The translations under genes and the position numbers were made by a program. Shown here one piece after another: positions 17,028 to 26,513 of a stretch of 64,000 nucleotides of DNA. A model generated the notes under the pieces. That model worked only from the letters and a program-made list of their open reading frames with translations, was not told the origin of the DNA and did no database searches. This stretch comes from a bacterium HR33 (GTDB lineage Bacteria > Gemmatimonadota > Gemmatimonadetes > Gemmatimonadales > GWC2-71-9), in assembly GCA_002923375.1 (NCBI GenBank), contig BEIJ01000002.1, positions 372,001-436,000 on the forward strand, read 5' to 3'. Positions within the stretch are counted from its first letter, which is position 1. Each line of letters begins with the position of its first letter.

Positions 17028-17597
17028 ATGAGCGCTGACTTCCGCCCCGCAGCCCGAGCTGCGGCGGCCGTCGTGGCTCTTCTGCCTCTGGTGCTCGCTG
17101 TGGTGTGGCTCAGGACCCCCGAGGCTCAGCAGCAGCCCGCCGAATTCGTAGCTCCTGCGATTTCCGACACGGGCAGCCTCGAGGGACCCCGCCAGCCGAT
17201 CTTTTTCCGCCATGATATTCACGCCGGCCAGTACCAGATGGACTGCCGGTATTGCCACTATGCGGTGGAAGTAAGCCCGTACCCTGGCCTTCCCAGCATG
17301 GAAACCTGTATGGGCTGCCACCGGATCACGGGTGCGGCGCTGCCCGAAGTGCAAAAGCTGAGGGAGGCGGCCGGAACCGGACAGGCGATCGAGTGGGTGA
17401 AGGTGCACAACTTGCCGCAGTTCGTGCGGTTCCCCCACATGCGGCACGTTCGCGCGGAAATTGCATGCCAGACCTGCCACGGACCGGTAGAACGAATGCC
17501 TCAGGTTTATCAATACGCCTCGCTGAAGATGGGCTGGTGTCTGGACTGCCATAAGCAGCGCCAGGTGACCACCGATTGCACTGCGTGTCACTACTGA
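17028..17597 (+). CDS. actA: alternative complex III subunit ActA, pentaheme cytochrome c
   Basis: A 189-residue cytochrome with an N-terminal membrane anchor or signal (about 10-28) and five C-x-x-C-H heme sites in the order CRYCH, CMGCH, CQTCH, CLDCH, CTACH. Five hemes is the standard number for ActA. It sits on the periplasmic side and passes electrons out of the complex. It is the first of six act genes in conserved order, with actB 13 bases downstream. A CRP-like palindrome and a TATGAT box lie upstream. Confidence 0.92.
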   Translation: MSADFRPAARAAAAVVALLPLVLAVVWLRTPEAQQQPAEFVAPAISDTGSLEGPRQPIFFRHDIHAGQYQMDCRYCHYAVEVSPYPGLPSMETCMGCHRITGAALPEVQKLREAAGTGQAIEWVKVHNLPQFVRFPHMRHVRAEIACQTCHGPVERMPQVYQYASLKMGWCLDCHKQRQVTTDCTACHY

Positions 17598-17610
17598 GGG
17601 GGCAGGCGGG

Positions 17611-20600
17611 ATGAGCGATAGCTGGCAAATGTTGGAAGGTGAAGGGGCCCGGATTAACCGCCGGAAATTTCTCAAGGTGCTGGGAGTAGCCGGCGGGGGC
17701 GCCGTGGCGCTCAGCGGTTGCGCCGGCGAGCCGGAGAAGCTCATCCCGTATCTGATAGCTCCGGAGGATCAGATCCCGGGCGTGGCCACATGGTATGCCA
17801 CAACCTGCCGGGAGTGTCCGGGTGGATGCGGGGTGCACGCCAAGGTGCGCGAAGGTCGGGTGGTCAAGCTCGAAGGAAACCCCGACCATCCGGTCAACCT
17901 AGGTAAGCTGTGCGCAAGGGGACAGGCGGCGCTCCAAGGGGTGTACAATCCCGATCGGGTGCGCTCGCCGCTGGCCCGCACGGCGGGCGGCGATTTCGAG
18001 CCGATCTCCTGGGAAGACGCTCTCCAGAGAGTTGCCGAACGGCTGGGTTCGGCGGAAAGAGGGCGGATCTGGTTCCTGACCGGCAACGAGAAGGGAACCT
18101 TCGAGCAACTGGTCAGGGAATGGCTGAGCGCCTTCGGCTCGGGCCGCCACGTGGTGTACGAGCCTTTTGGGTACGAGGCGCTCAGGCGGGCTACGCTGGA
18201 TGTGTTCGGTATCGACGGGCTTCCCTTCTATCACTTGGATGAGGCTCGCTACATCCTCTCCTTCGGCGCCGATTTTCTGGAAACCTGGTTGAGTCCGGTG
18301 GAACTCACCCGCCGATTTACCGCCTCTCATGCCTTCCAGAACGGATCCATGGGGCGGCTGGTCCAGGTGGAGCCGCGGATGGGTCTTACCGGAATGAATG
18401 CCGACGAGTGGATCGCTCCGGTGCCGGGGACCGAGGGGCTCGTGGCGCTGGCGATCGCCCATGTGATCGTACGGGATCGCCTGGCGCGGGTGCCCGCCGA
18501 TGTGTCCCGAATCCGCCAGGTGTTGGACGCCCACACTCCCGAAGCGGTAGCCGGGCGCTCGGGAGTTGCGGCGGAGACGATAGAGCGGCTGGCGCGGGAG
18601 TTCACCGCTGAGTCGAGCGTTGCGCTGCCCGGCGGTGTGGGTTCCCAGCATTCCCAGGCTCATGCTTCTGCGGCCGCGGTTCACCTGCTCAACTACGTGG
18701 CGGGTAATGTGGGTCGCACCGTGACCTTCGCCCCGGGTTACGACCCTTCGGGGGGAAGCAGCTATCGCGGTTTAGCCGATCTGGCGGCGGCGGCGCGGAA
18801 CGGGGAAGTGGGCGTATTGCTGGTACACGGCGCCAATCCGGTGTACGCCTCGCCCGCCGGTCTCGGTTTCGCCCAAGCGATGCGCCAGATCTCCTTCAAG
18901 GTGAGTTTCTCGCGATTCCTGGACGAGACTGCGCGGGAGGCGGATCTGATCCTTCCGGATCACGATCCTCTGGAGCAGTGGAACGATTACGAGCCGCGCC
19001 CCGGAGTGTACGCTCTTCAGCAGCCGGTCATGCAGCCGGTCTTCGATACCCGGCAGACCGGGGATGTGCTTTTGGAGCTTGCCCGAATTAGTGGGGGGCA
19101 GGCGGCGGCGCGGTTTTCGGCGTCCACTTACCGTGACTACCTGATGGAACGCTGGCGGCAGATTCAGCGCCAGGTGGGTGCTCGGGGCACGTTCGAGGAA
19201 TTTTGGAACGAGGCCTTGAGGCGCGGCGGAGTCTGGACCGAGGTGCGCGGCCGTGGCGCTTCTCTGGCGGCCGGTGTTTCGAGGCTTCAATTCGACGCCT
19301 GGAGCGCTCCCGAAGGTAGCCTCACCCTGATAGCGTACCCCTCGAGTGCTTTGTACGACGGGCGCGGTGCCAATCGTCCCTGGTTGCAGGAGCTGCCCGA
19401 CCCGGTGACCAAGGTTACCTGGGGGAGTTGGGTGGAGATTCACCCGGAGACGGCAGCGCGCATGGGGGTGGCGGAAGGGGAGTTCGTGGAGGTGAGTTCG
19501 GAAGCCGGGGCGATCCGAGCGCCGGCGTATCTCTACCAGGGGGTACGGCCCGATGTGGTGGCGGTTGCGGTGGGACAGGGGCATACCGCATTTGGAAGGT
19601 ACGCAGAGGGGCGGGGGGTGAACGTTTACGGCGTGCTGGGAGCGGAGCCTCAGGAGTTCGGCGGGATTGCGTACTACGCGGCCGTGAGCATTCGCAAAAC
19701 CGGCGAGTACGAGCGCCTTGCCAAGACCGAGGGGACGCCGCGCCAGCTCGGCCGCGGGATAGCCCAGGCAACGACTCTGGCGGAAATGTTGCACGGCGAG
19801 TTCCACCCGGAGCACACCGAGCACGCCGCCGAGGTTCCCGAGCACATAGAAGAGGTTCTGGAGCAGTGGCAGGAGCGGCAGTATGCCGACTGGCGCAACC
19901 GCGGCAACTACGCCGGTGAACATCCGCGCTGGGGGATGGTGATCGACCTGAGCCGGTGCACCGGCTGCAGCGCCTGCGTAACGGCCTGCTATGCGGAAAA
20001 CAACATACCGACGGTGGGCAAGGCCGCGGTGCAGCGGGGTCGGGAAATGTCGTGGCTGAGAATCGAGCGGTACTTCGAGGGCGGTAACGGAGAGCCTTTC
20101 GAAGCGCGGGTGATCCCCATGCTGTGCCAGCACTGCACCAACGCGCCTTGCGAGCCGGTATGTCCGGTGTTCGCGGCCTACCACACGCCGGACGGCCTGA
20201 ACGCTCAGGTGTACAACCGGTGCGTGGGGACCCGCTACTGTTCCAACAACTGTCCTTACAAGGTTCGCTACTTCAACTGGTTCGACTATCAAAATCCGGC
20301 GGATCCCGCCTTCGCGTGGCCCGACCCGCTTCACTGGCTCCTCAACCCTGACATCACGGTTCGCTCCAAGGGTGTGATGGAAAAGTGCACCTTCTGCATT
20401 CAGCGGATTCGGGGAGCCCAACACCGAGCCCGGATGGAGGGAATTCCTATCCGCGACGGGGACATCAAGACGGCGTGCGAGCAGACCTGCCCTGCGGACG
20501 CGATCGTGTTCGGCGACCTCAACGACCCGGACTCGCGGGTTTCCAGACTGGCTTTGGACCCCAGAGGATACAAGGTGTTGGAAGGGCTCAATACTCGACC

Positions 20601-20646
20601 CGCGATAACCTACCTGGCTAGAGTGCGCAACCGGGCGGAGGAGTGA
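17611..20646 (+). CDS. actB: alternative complex III subunit ActB, molybdopterin-like/iron-sulfur protein
   Basis: A 1011-residue fusion. A Tat-type signal (N-R-R-K-F-L-K, residues ~12-18) precedes a region resembling molybdopterin oxidoreductases (about 50-700), with a C-x-x-C-x-x-x-C start for one cluster. A ferredoxin-like part (about 755-990) follows with four cysteine groups (CTGCSAC, CQHCTNAPC, CVGTRYCSNNC, CTFC...CEQTC), as in PhsB/NrfC. ActB is the electron-transfer core of the complex and in known structures carries no molybdenum cofactor. Full length for the family. Confidence 0.94.
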   Translation: MSDSWQMLEGEGARINRRKFLKVLGVAGGGAVALSGCAGEPEKLIPYLIAPEDQIPGVATWYATTCRECPGGCGVHAKVREGRVVKLEGNPDHPVNLGKLCARGQAALQGVYNPDRVRSPLARTAGGDFEPISWEDALQRVAERLGSAERGRIWFLTGNEKGTFEQLVREWLSAFGSGRHVVYEPFGYEALRRATLDVFGIDGLPFYHLDEARYILSFGADFLETWLSPVELTRRFTASHAFQNGSMGRLVQVEPRMGLTGMNADEWIAPVPGTEGLVALAIAHVIVRDRLARVPADVSRIRQVLDAHTPEAVAGRSGVAAETIERLAREFTAESSVALPGGVGSQHSQAHASAAAVHLLNYVAGNVGRTVTFAPGYDPSGGSSYRGLADLAAAARNGEVGVLLVHGANPVYASPAGLGFAQAMRQISFKVSFSRFLDETAREADLILPDHDPLEQWNDYEPRPGVYALQQPVMQPVFDTRQTGDVLLELARISGGQAAARFSASTYRDYLMERWRQIQRQVGARGTFEEFWNEALRRGGVWTEVRGRGASLAAGVSRLQFDAWSAPEGSLTLIAYPSSALYDGRGANRPWLQELPDPVTKVTWGSWVEIHPETAARMGVAEGEFVEVSSEAGAIRAPAYLYQGVRPDVVAVAVGQGHTAFGRYAEGRGVNVYGVLGAEPQEFGGIAYYAAVSIRKTGEYERLAKTEGTPRQLGRGIAQATTLAEMLHGEFHPEHTEHAAEVPEHIEEVLEQWQERQYADWRNRGNYAGEHPRWGMVIDLSRCTGCSACVTACYAENNIPTVGKAAVQRGREMSWLRIERYFEGGNGEPFEARVIPMLCQHCTNAPCEPVCPVFAAYHTPDGLNAQVYNRCVGTRYCSNNCPYKVRYFNWFDYQNPADPAFAWPDPLHWLLNPDITVRSKGVMEKCTFCIQRIRGAQHRARMEGIPIRDGDIKTACEQTCPADAIVFGDLNDPDSRVSRLALDPRGYKVLEGLNTRPAITYLARVRNRAEE

Positions 20647-20650
20647 GACG

Positions 20651-22003
20651 ATGGCGGCGATTGCTCAGCCGGAACGGGTAACGGCAACCCCCACCTACCG
20701 GGAAATCACCCGGGACATAGTCGCCACCTTGGGGCATCCGGGGCGGCTTTACTGGATCGCTCTGGGGTCCGCGCTTCTGGTCCTGGCGATCGGTGCGGGA
20801 GCCTTGCTGTACCAGATTCGCTACGGGTTGGGTGTCGCGGGATACGCCCCGCCCGTCATGTGGGGCGTGTACATCACCACGTTCGTGTTCTGGGTCGGTA
20901 TAGCCCACTGCGGGACTCTGGTCTCGGCCATCCTGTATCTCTTCCGCTCTGCCTGGAGAACCGCAGTGTACCGGACGGCGGAGGTGATGACGGTCTTCGC
21001 GGTGCTCACCGCGGGCTTGTTTCCCCTGATCCATATCGGCCGGATTTGGTACGCCTATTGGCTGATCCCTTATCCCAACCAGCGGCAGATCTGGGTGAAC
21101 TTCAAGTCGCCCCTGTTGTGGGACGTCTTCGCGGTAACTACCTACCTCATCGTGAGCACCGTCTTTCTCACGGTGGGTATGATCCCTGACGTAGCGTCGG
21201 CCCGGGATCGGGCCACGGGTTGGCGGAAGAAGCTCTACGAACTGGTATCGCTGGGTTGGAAAGGGACCGATCAGCAGTGGCGGCACTATTTGAAGGCCTA
21301 CCTTTACCTCGCCGCCTTCGCCACGCCGCTGGTGCTTTCGGTGCACAGCGTGGTCTCCTGGGACTTTGCCATGTCCATCGTACCCGGGTGGCACACCACG
21401 ATCTTCGCGCCGTACTTCGTGGCGGGAGCCATCTATTCCGGTCTGGCGATGGTGGTGACCCTCTTGGTTCCCTTGAGGAGAGCGTTCAAGCTCGAACGGT
21501 ATATCCACGAAGATCACTTCGAGAACTTGGCCAAGCTCATCCTGATCACGGGTATGATCGTGGGCTATGCCTACGCCGTGGAATACTTCATAGCTTGGTA
21601 CAGCGGCAACCCGTTCGAGAGGTCGGCCTTTTGGAATCGGGCCTTCGGCGACTATTGGTGGGCCACTTGGACGATGATCGTTTGCAACGCCTTCTTGCCG
21701 CTCTTGTTGTGGTTCCGCAAGATCCGCCGGAGCATTCCGGCGATGTTCCTGATCTCGCTGTTCGTCAACCTGGGAATGTGGTTCGAGCGGTTCGTGATAA
21801 TCGTGGTATCCCTGTCCTTCGAGTACGAGCCCTTCGCCCACGGCCACTACACTCCTTCATGGGTTGACTGGGCGATCCTGGCGGGAAGCTTCGGTTGGTT
21901 CTTCACCTGGTTCTTGCTGTTTGCCAAGAACTTCCCCATGGTCTCCATCGCCGAAGTGAAGGAAATCATACCGATGCCGCGCAGAAAGGAAGCCCGCACA
22001 TGA
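20651..22003 (+). CDS. actC: alternative complex III subunit ActC, NrfD-like quinol-binding membrane protein
   Basis: A 450-residue polytopic protein of the NrfD/PsrC family with about ten transmembrane helices. It is expected to hold a quinol-binding site facing the periplasm next to the ActB clusters. A GGAG ribosome site (about 20639) precedes the ATG, which is 4 bases after the actB stop. The next gene, actD, overlaps by ATGA, so the two are translationally coupled. Confidence 0.93.
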   Translation: MAAIAQPERVTATPTYREITRDIVATLGHPGRLYWIALGSALLVLAIGAGALLYQIRYGLGVAGYAPPVMWGVYITTFVFWVGIAHCGTLVSAILYLFRSAWRTAVYRTAEVMTVFAVLTAGLFPLIHIGRIWYAYWLIPYPNQRQIWVNFKSPLLWDVFAVTTYLIVSTVFLTVGMIPDVASARDRATGWRKKLYELVSLGWKGTDQQWRHYLKAYLYLAAFATPLVLSVHSVVSWDFAMSIVPGWHTTIFAPYFVAGAIYSGLAMVVTLLVPLRRAFKLERYIHEDHFENLAKLILITGMIVGYAYAVEYFIAWYSGNPFERSAFWNRAFGDYWWATWTMIVCNAFLPLLLWFRKIRRSIPAMFLISLFVNLGMWFERFVIIVVSLSFEYEPFAHGHYTPSWVDWAILAGSFGWFFTWFLLFAKNFPMVSIAEVKEIIPMPRRKEART

Positions 22004-22503
22004 GCGGGCCGCCCGGAGTCTTGGCCGCCTTTCAGCACGTGGACGCCGCGGTGGATGCGATCCGGGCGGTAAAGGAGCTGGGCTACCGCGACTTCACGGT
22101 TTACACCCCCGCCCCCAACCACGAGGTCGACAAGGCGGTGGGGCACAAGGTGAGCCCGGTGCGCCTGTGGACCTTGTTCGGCGGCCTCACCGGCTGCGCC
22201 GCCGGTTTCGCGATGACGCTCTGGATGTCCTACGACTATCCGATTGTGGTGGGGGGTAAGCCCTTGGGCTCGATTCCGCCCTATGTGGTTATAGCCTTCG
22301 AACTCACGATATTGATAGGCGCACTCTCGACTATCGCCGGGCTGCTCTTCCACAGCTGGCGAACTCGGCGAAAGGCCGCGTACGATCCGCGGTTCAGCGA
22401 CGACCACATCGGGATTTTCGTCCCGGCTCCGCCGGAGCGTCACGCCGCTCTCAGGCAGCTGTTCATCGAATCCGGGGCGGTGGAGGTGAAGGTTGAAGGC
22501 TAA
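22000..22503 (+). CDS. actD: alternative complex III subunit ActD
   Basis: A 167-residue membrane protein with two central transmembrane helices (about 55-80 and 95-120) between cytoplasmic ends, the usual ActD pattern. The correct start is the ATG at 22000 (ATGA overlap with the actC stop), with GAAAGGA 10 bases upstream. A longer open frame reaching back to 21895 runs inside actC and is not part of the protein. The C-terminal coding sequence overlaps actE by 11 bases. Confidence 0.9.
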   Translation: MSGPPGVLAAFQHVDAAVDAIRAVKELGYRDFTVYTPAPNHEVDKAVGHKVSPVRLWTLFGGLTGCAAGFAMTLWMSYDYPIVVGGKPLGSIPPYVVIAFELTILIGALSTIAGLLFHSWRTRRKAAYDPRFSDDHIGIFVPAPPERHAALRQLFIESGAVEVKVEG

Positions 22504-23062
22504 CGGCCTGTTGCGCTCTTTCGGTCTGTTAATCGCCGCCGGGGCGGTGACGCTCTCCGCGTGCTCGCGGGAACAGTGGCACCGGGCGCCTTCTCCCGAC
22601 GATGTCATAGCCGCGGTTCCCTGGTTCGCCGTGATGAAGCGGAGCATCGCGGTAGCTCCTTATCGGAACGTGGCTCCTCGTCCCCCCGTACCGGGTACCG
22701 TGCCGGTGGACGGCTCGGAGCCGCCGCTACCCATTACCCGGGACAACCTGCCGCGCATCGATCGGCTGGTAAACCCGGTACAGCGGACCAGCGAGTCGAT
22801 AGAGCGGGGAAGGGATCGCTATCAGATCTACTGCCAGGTCTGCCACGGCCCCGAAGGCCACGGCGACGGGCCCGTGGTTCCCAAGTTCTTCCCGCCGCCG
22901 GATCTCACCGCCCAGCAGGCGAGGAGCTATACCGACGGCTACATCTACACCATCATCCGCCACGGCCGGGGAATCATGCCGGCCTACGGGGACAAGATCC
23001 GCGGCGAAGATCGGTGGCACTTGGTCAACTACATCAGAGTGTTGCAGGGAGCGAGTCGGTGA
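22493..23062 (+). CDS. actE: alternative complex III subunit ActE, monoheme cytochrome c lipoprotein
   Basis: A 189-residue lipoprotein with lipobox L-S-A-C near residue 24. The single heme site CQVCH is followed by a likely distal methionine in G-I-M-P-A-Y. It passes electrons from the complex to the oxidase or a soluble carrier. The start is an unusual TTG at 22493. An in-frame stop lies just upstream at 22487, and the strong GGAGGTGA Shine-Dalgarno (about 22482-22489) fixes this choice. It overlaps actD and ends in a GTGA overlap with actF. Confidence 0.9.
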   Translation: MKANGLLRSFGLLIAAGAVTLSACSREQWHRAPSPDDVIAAVPWFAVMKRSIAVAPYRNVAPRPPVPGTVPVDGSEPPLPITRDNLPRIDRLVNPVQRTSESIERGRDRYQIYCQVCHGPEGHGDGPVVPKFFPPPDLTAQQARSYTDGYIYTIIRHGRGIMPAYGDKIRGEDRWHLVNYIRVLQGASR

Positions 23063-24309
23063 GCGGCTGGTTCGACAAGGAAAGCTATCGCCGCGCGGCC
23101 AGTGTTCCCGCATCCGGATTCATAATCGCCGGAGGGGTGCTGGCGGCGTGGGGGATCGTGTCTTTCTTGATCGCAGTCTCTGGAGACGATCCCGCAAGAG
23201 CCTGGCGCATATATCACGTGAATTTCCTTTACTTCACCGGCATAGCGATCGGCGGGGTGCTGTTCTCCGCGGTCCACCGGATTGCCAAAGGATGGTGGGC
23301 CGGACCGATCGTCAGGTTCGCCGAAGCCGGCGCCGCCTTCCTGCCCGTATCGCTGCTTTGCTTTCTTTTCCTGTTCCTGGGGAGCCGCTACGTCTTCCCG
23401 TGGGTTGAACATCCTACGCCGGCCCGCGGTAAATGGCTCACTACCCCCTGGGTTTTCTGGCGGGATCTCCTGAGCCTGGTAGCGGTCTTCGGAGTGGCCA
23501 TAGCCTACGTATGGCACTCCTTGAAACCCGACGTAGCCGAGCTCAAAGACCGAGTCGAAGGGTACAAGAAAAACCTCTACCACCGGATAGCGGGAGATTT
23601 TACTCCCACGCCGGAGGCGCTGGCCCGCAACGAGGAACGCCTCAACCGGCTGGCACCGCTGCTCTGCGTGCTGTACGGCTACCTGTTTTCACTGATCGCC
23701 TTCGATCTGGTGATGTCCCTGGCTCCCTACTGGGTCAGCACCTTGTTCGGCGGCTTCTTCTTCATGGGCGCGTTCTTGACCGGTCTCACGAGTCTGGGGC
23801 TCATGATGGTTTACTGGCGGCGAAAACTCGACCTCGGCGAGCTGATCGGCCGCCAGCAGTTCCACGATTTGGGCAAACTGGTCTTCGGATTCTCGATCTT
23901 TTGGACCTACCTCATGTTCAGCCAGTTTCTGGTTCAGTGGTACGGCAATCTACCGGAGGAGACCAGCTTCCCGTTTTACAGGCTATGGGGAGAGTGGCGG
24001 CTGATCGGAACCATGGTCGGGTTGATGGTGTTCGTCATCCCCTTCTGGGGACTGATATGGGTGAAGGCCAAGATCACGCCCTTTACCTTCACGCTTTTCG
24101 TGAGCGTGAGCCTGGTGGGCATGTGGCTGGAACGCTACCTCCTGGTCCAACCGTCGCTGACCGAGCACGGGCCGCACATCGGGCTTGTAGAGCTGGCGGT
24201 GACCGCCGGCTTCCTGGGTCTGTTCCTGCTGGCCTACGGCATGTTCGCCAAGACCTTCCCGATGGTGAGTCCGAGATTGGCCGAACAGGCCGCCAAACTG
24301 CACCATTGA
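23059..24309 (+). CDS. actF: alternative complex III subunit ActF, NrfD-like membrane protein
   Basis: A 416-residue polytopic membrane protein, paralogous to ActC, with about ten helices. The start is the GTG at 23059, whose GTGA overlaps the actE stop. The frame stays open upstream to 22561, but that part lies within actE and is out of register with any signal. ActF completes the six-gene set. No cytochrome oxidase genes follow: the next gene is unrelated, so the partner oxidase must be encoded elsewhere. Confidence 0.92.
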   Translation: MSGWFDKESYRRAASVPASGFIIAGGVLAAWGIVSFLIAVSGDDPARAWRIYHVNFLYFTGIAIGGVLFSAVHRIAKGWWAGPIVRFAEAGAAFLPVSLLCFLFLFLGSRYVFPWVEHPTPARGKWLTTPWVFWRDLLSLVAVFGVAIAYVWHSLKPDVAELKDRVEGYKKNLYHRIAGDFTPTPEALARNEERLNRLAPLLCVLYGYLFSLIAFDLVMSLAPYWVSTLFGGFFFMGAFLTGLTSLGLMMVYWRRKLDLGELIGRQQFHDLGKLVFGFSIFWTYLMFSQFLVQWYGNLPEETSFPFYRLWGEWRLIGTMVGLMVFVIPFWGLIWVKAKITPFTFTLFVSVSLVGMWLERYLLVQPSLTEHGPHIGLVELAVTAGFLGLFLLAYGMFAKTFPMVSPRLAEQAAKLHH

Positions 24310-24449
24310 TCTAGTCTGCTGGAGTTCTCCGCGGGCCGGCTGCAACAAGTAAGCGGTCCCGCCCCGTTCGCGGCCAGCCTGGATGACCGGTGTTTGCTTC
24401 CGGCCGCCGAGTGTAGATTCAGTTCGGGCGCCAAAAACCAAAGCGACGT

Positions 24450-25544
24450 ATGCCAGGGGGCGGTATCGGCCATCAAGCCTCGATTTGGCTCGCCGCAGCG
24501 GAGGCGATCGCTGCGGGGCGGCGTGCTGCCTTTGCTACCGTGGCCCGCAAGCGGGGATCCCTTCCCATGGCGAGCGATGCGAAGATGCTGGTCACTGCCG
24601 ACGGCGCCAGATGGGGCACGGTGGGAGGTGGGTGTCTGGAAGCCGACGTCACCAGGCAGGCGCTGGCTACCATCGAGACGGGTTCTCCGGAACTGGTGAG
24701 CCATACTCTCAACGCCGACATCATTGGGGATTTGGCGCTCTCCTGCGGCGGTACCGTGGAGCTGTTCTTGGAGCCGCTCCCGCCGGAGCCTCGGCTTGCC
24801 GAGTTGTGCGCCGCCGTGGGCCGGGCCCTGCAGACGCGCCAGCCCGTGGTGGTGGCGACGGCTCTCCGCTGGGACAACGGGCCGGCCAAGGCGGTGAGGA
24901 TAGGAGACCAGAGTATGGGGATCGACGCAACCGGGCGGTTGCTCGAGTTAATAGAGCGCTACACCTGGAGTCCGACCCGGGGATCGCACCATGGAAGAGC
25001 CGGCCGGGTGGCGTCGGCATATCTGGACCGGGAGTCGGAAGCGTTCGTCGAGCCGATCAGCCGGGTTCCGCGGGTCACGGTCTTTGGAGCGGGTCACGTG
25101 GGCGCGGCGGTGGCGGAGCTGGCAGCACGGTCCGGATTCTACGTGGTGGTAGTGGACGATCGCGCCGAGTTCGCCAACCGAGAGCGGGTGCCGTCCGCTG
25201 CAGAGATCGTGGTTGAAGATTTCAGGTCGGTGCTGGACCGCATGGTCTTCGACGAAGACGACTACGTGATCGCCGCAACTCGCGGCCACAGCTTCGACGC
25301 CTACATAGTCGAGCGTACCGCTTCCTCTCGGGCCGGCTACGTGGGGATGTTGGGTAGCAAGCGGAAGAGAGCCGTGATTTGGCGCGCTCTGGAGGCCGCC
25401 GGTGTCGATCGCGAAGCCCTCTCCCGTGTTCGGTCGCCGATCGGCGTCGAGATCGGAGCCGATACTCCCGAAGAAATTGCCGTGTCGGTGGTGGCGGAGC
25501 TAATCCGGCTCAGGAGGTTGGGCTCTTTGGAGCCGGCCGAGTAA
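24450..25544 (+). CDS. XdhC/CoxI family molybdoenzyme maturation-like protein
   Basis: A 364-residue protein. The N-terminal XdhC domain contains G-S-L-P-M and G-T-V-G-G-G-C-L-E with the conserved Cys. A C-terminal Rossmann domain begins V-F-G-A-G-H-V-G near residue 213 and ends in a G-M-L-G-S-K-R-K segment. Family members insert or sulfurate the molybdenum cofactor of xanthine dehydrogenase or CO dehydrogenase. No such hydroxylase gene is nearby, so the target is unknown. The start is uncertain because no clear ribosome site is seen. The 3' end overlaps the convergent anti-sigma gene by 45 bases. Confidence 0.82.
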   Translation: MPGGGIGHQASIWLAAAEAIAAGRRAAFATVARKRGSLPMASDAKMLVTADGARWGTVGGGCLEADVTRQALATIETGSPELVSHTLNADIIGDLALSCGGTVELFLEPLPPEPRLAELCAAVGRALQTRQPVVVATALRWDNGPAKAVRIGDQSMGIDATGRLLELIERYTWSPTRGSHHGRAGRVASAYLDRESEAFVEPISRVPRVTVFGAGHVGAAVAELAARSGFYVVVVDDRAEFANRERVPSAAEIVVEDFRSVLDRMVFDEDDYVIAATRGHSFDAYIVERTASSRAGYVGMLGSKRKRAVIWRALEAAGVDREALSRVRSPIGVEIGADTPEEIAVSVVAELIRLRRLGSLEPAE

Positions 25545-26513
25545 CGCCATCAAGGAGTCCGCGGGGAGAGGGCCCCGGCCGACCACCAGAAAGCCGTTCC
25601 ATAAGGTAGAGACACCTTGGCTTCCAAAACCCGGCGCTGCCACCGGTTCCCGCTGCCGGGGAGCCGCCGGAACCCCGCCGGGCGAGGGGGCCTGTTCCAA
25701 TTCCACGGTGACACCGGACTCGAGAACCTGCAGCGACCGCACCACGGTGATTCCGTCGCGCCGTCCAGCTCGGATGGAAATCGTTCTCGCGCCGGGGATT
25801 CCCGCCAGCGGTCCGTTTAGGCGGCGCTCGGCTTCCGCCCGGTCCACCTCCGTCCAGCCTGCGGCGCTGCGGTTTTCGTCGCCGGCCTGTGGAGCTTCCG
25901 CCGCGGGAACGCTCTCCACGGCCAGGGCGGCAAGCGCTCTGAGGTCTTTCCTCGTCTCGGCCGCAATCTCCGGCCTGGTCTCCGCCGCGATCTCTGGCGT
26001 CCGGCCGGCGGCCGGGGGCGCAAGGCCTGCCGCCGGCAGCTGGGCAGGCGGGGTGGCAATTGGTTCGCGCTCCGTTGCCGGAGCAGGCTCTTCGGCGGCC
26101 GCCGGCGCCGCAGGTTGGGGTGTAGCGGGCCGAGCCTCGATCGGCTCCAAAACAGCTACCTCCCGTACGCGCTGCCGATCCACCGCAAGTTCGCGGGCAT
26201 ACCATCCTATCCCTAGCGCTAAGACCACGGTGGCGGCCCAGGCGAGCTTTGTCCCTCGCGACAGCCCGCGGCGTCTTTGCTCGTGGATCTGCTCGCTGCG
26301 CTCCTGTACTTGGCTGAACGGGGGTATATCCAAGCTCGGCGGGGCTGCGGCTTGGAGGATCGCGGCGGCGCTCTCCTTTATCTCCCTCTCGGCCTGGAGC
26401 CGCTCCCTGCAGGACGCGCAGGCCGCTAAATGGAGTTCTACCGCTTCTCTCTCGTCCCCTGACAGTTCCGAGTCGAGATAAGCGTGGATTCTTCCTTCAT
26501 CCAGATGCTGCAT
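25500..26513 (-). CDS. zinc-finger anti-sigma factor with single membrane helix
   Basis: A 337-residue protein. An N-terminal zf-HC2 anti-sigma domain has H28-x3-C32-x2-C35, and one transmembrane helix lies at about 87-106. A long Ala/Pro/Glu-rich periplasmic linker includes a tandem P-E-I-A-A-E-T-R repeat. A C-terminal part with G-I-T-V-V-R-S-L-Q-V-L-E-S-G-V-T-V resembles the tail of other large anti-sigma proteins. It overlaps the upstream ECF sigma gene by 17 bases, so it is the cognate inhibitor. The periplasmic part is the probable sensor. Confidence 0.87.
   Translation of the reverse strand: MQHLDEGRIHAYLDSELSGDEREAVELHLAACASCRERLQAEREIKESAAAILQAAAPPSLDIPPFSQVQERSEQIHEQRRRGLSRGTKLAWAATVVLALGIGWYARELAVDRQRVREVAVLEPIEARPATPQPAAPAAAEEPAPATEREPIATPPAQLPAAGLAPPAAGRTPEIAAETRPEIAAETRKDLRALAALAVESVPAAEAPQAGDENRSAAGWTEVDRAEAERRLNGPLAGIPGARTISIRAGRRDGITVVRSLQVLESGVTVELEQAPSPGGVPAAPRQREPVAAPGFGSQGVSTLWNGFLVVGRGPLPADSLMALLGRLQRAQPPEPD

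Noticed and set aside
18772-20424. Long minus-strand open frame (550 codons) opposite actB
   Set aside because: A shadow of the Fe-S region of ActB, with no recognisable domain.
22561-23058. Upstream extension of the actF frame
   Set aside because: It lies wholly inside actE; the GTGA overlap at 23059 gives the normal ActF length.
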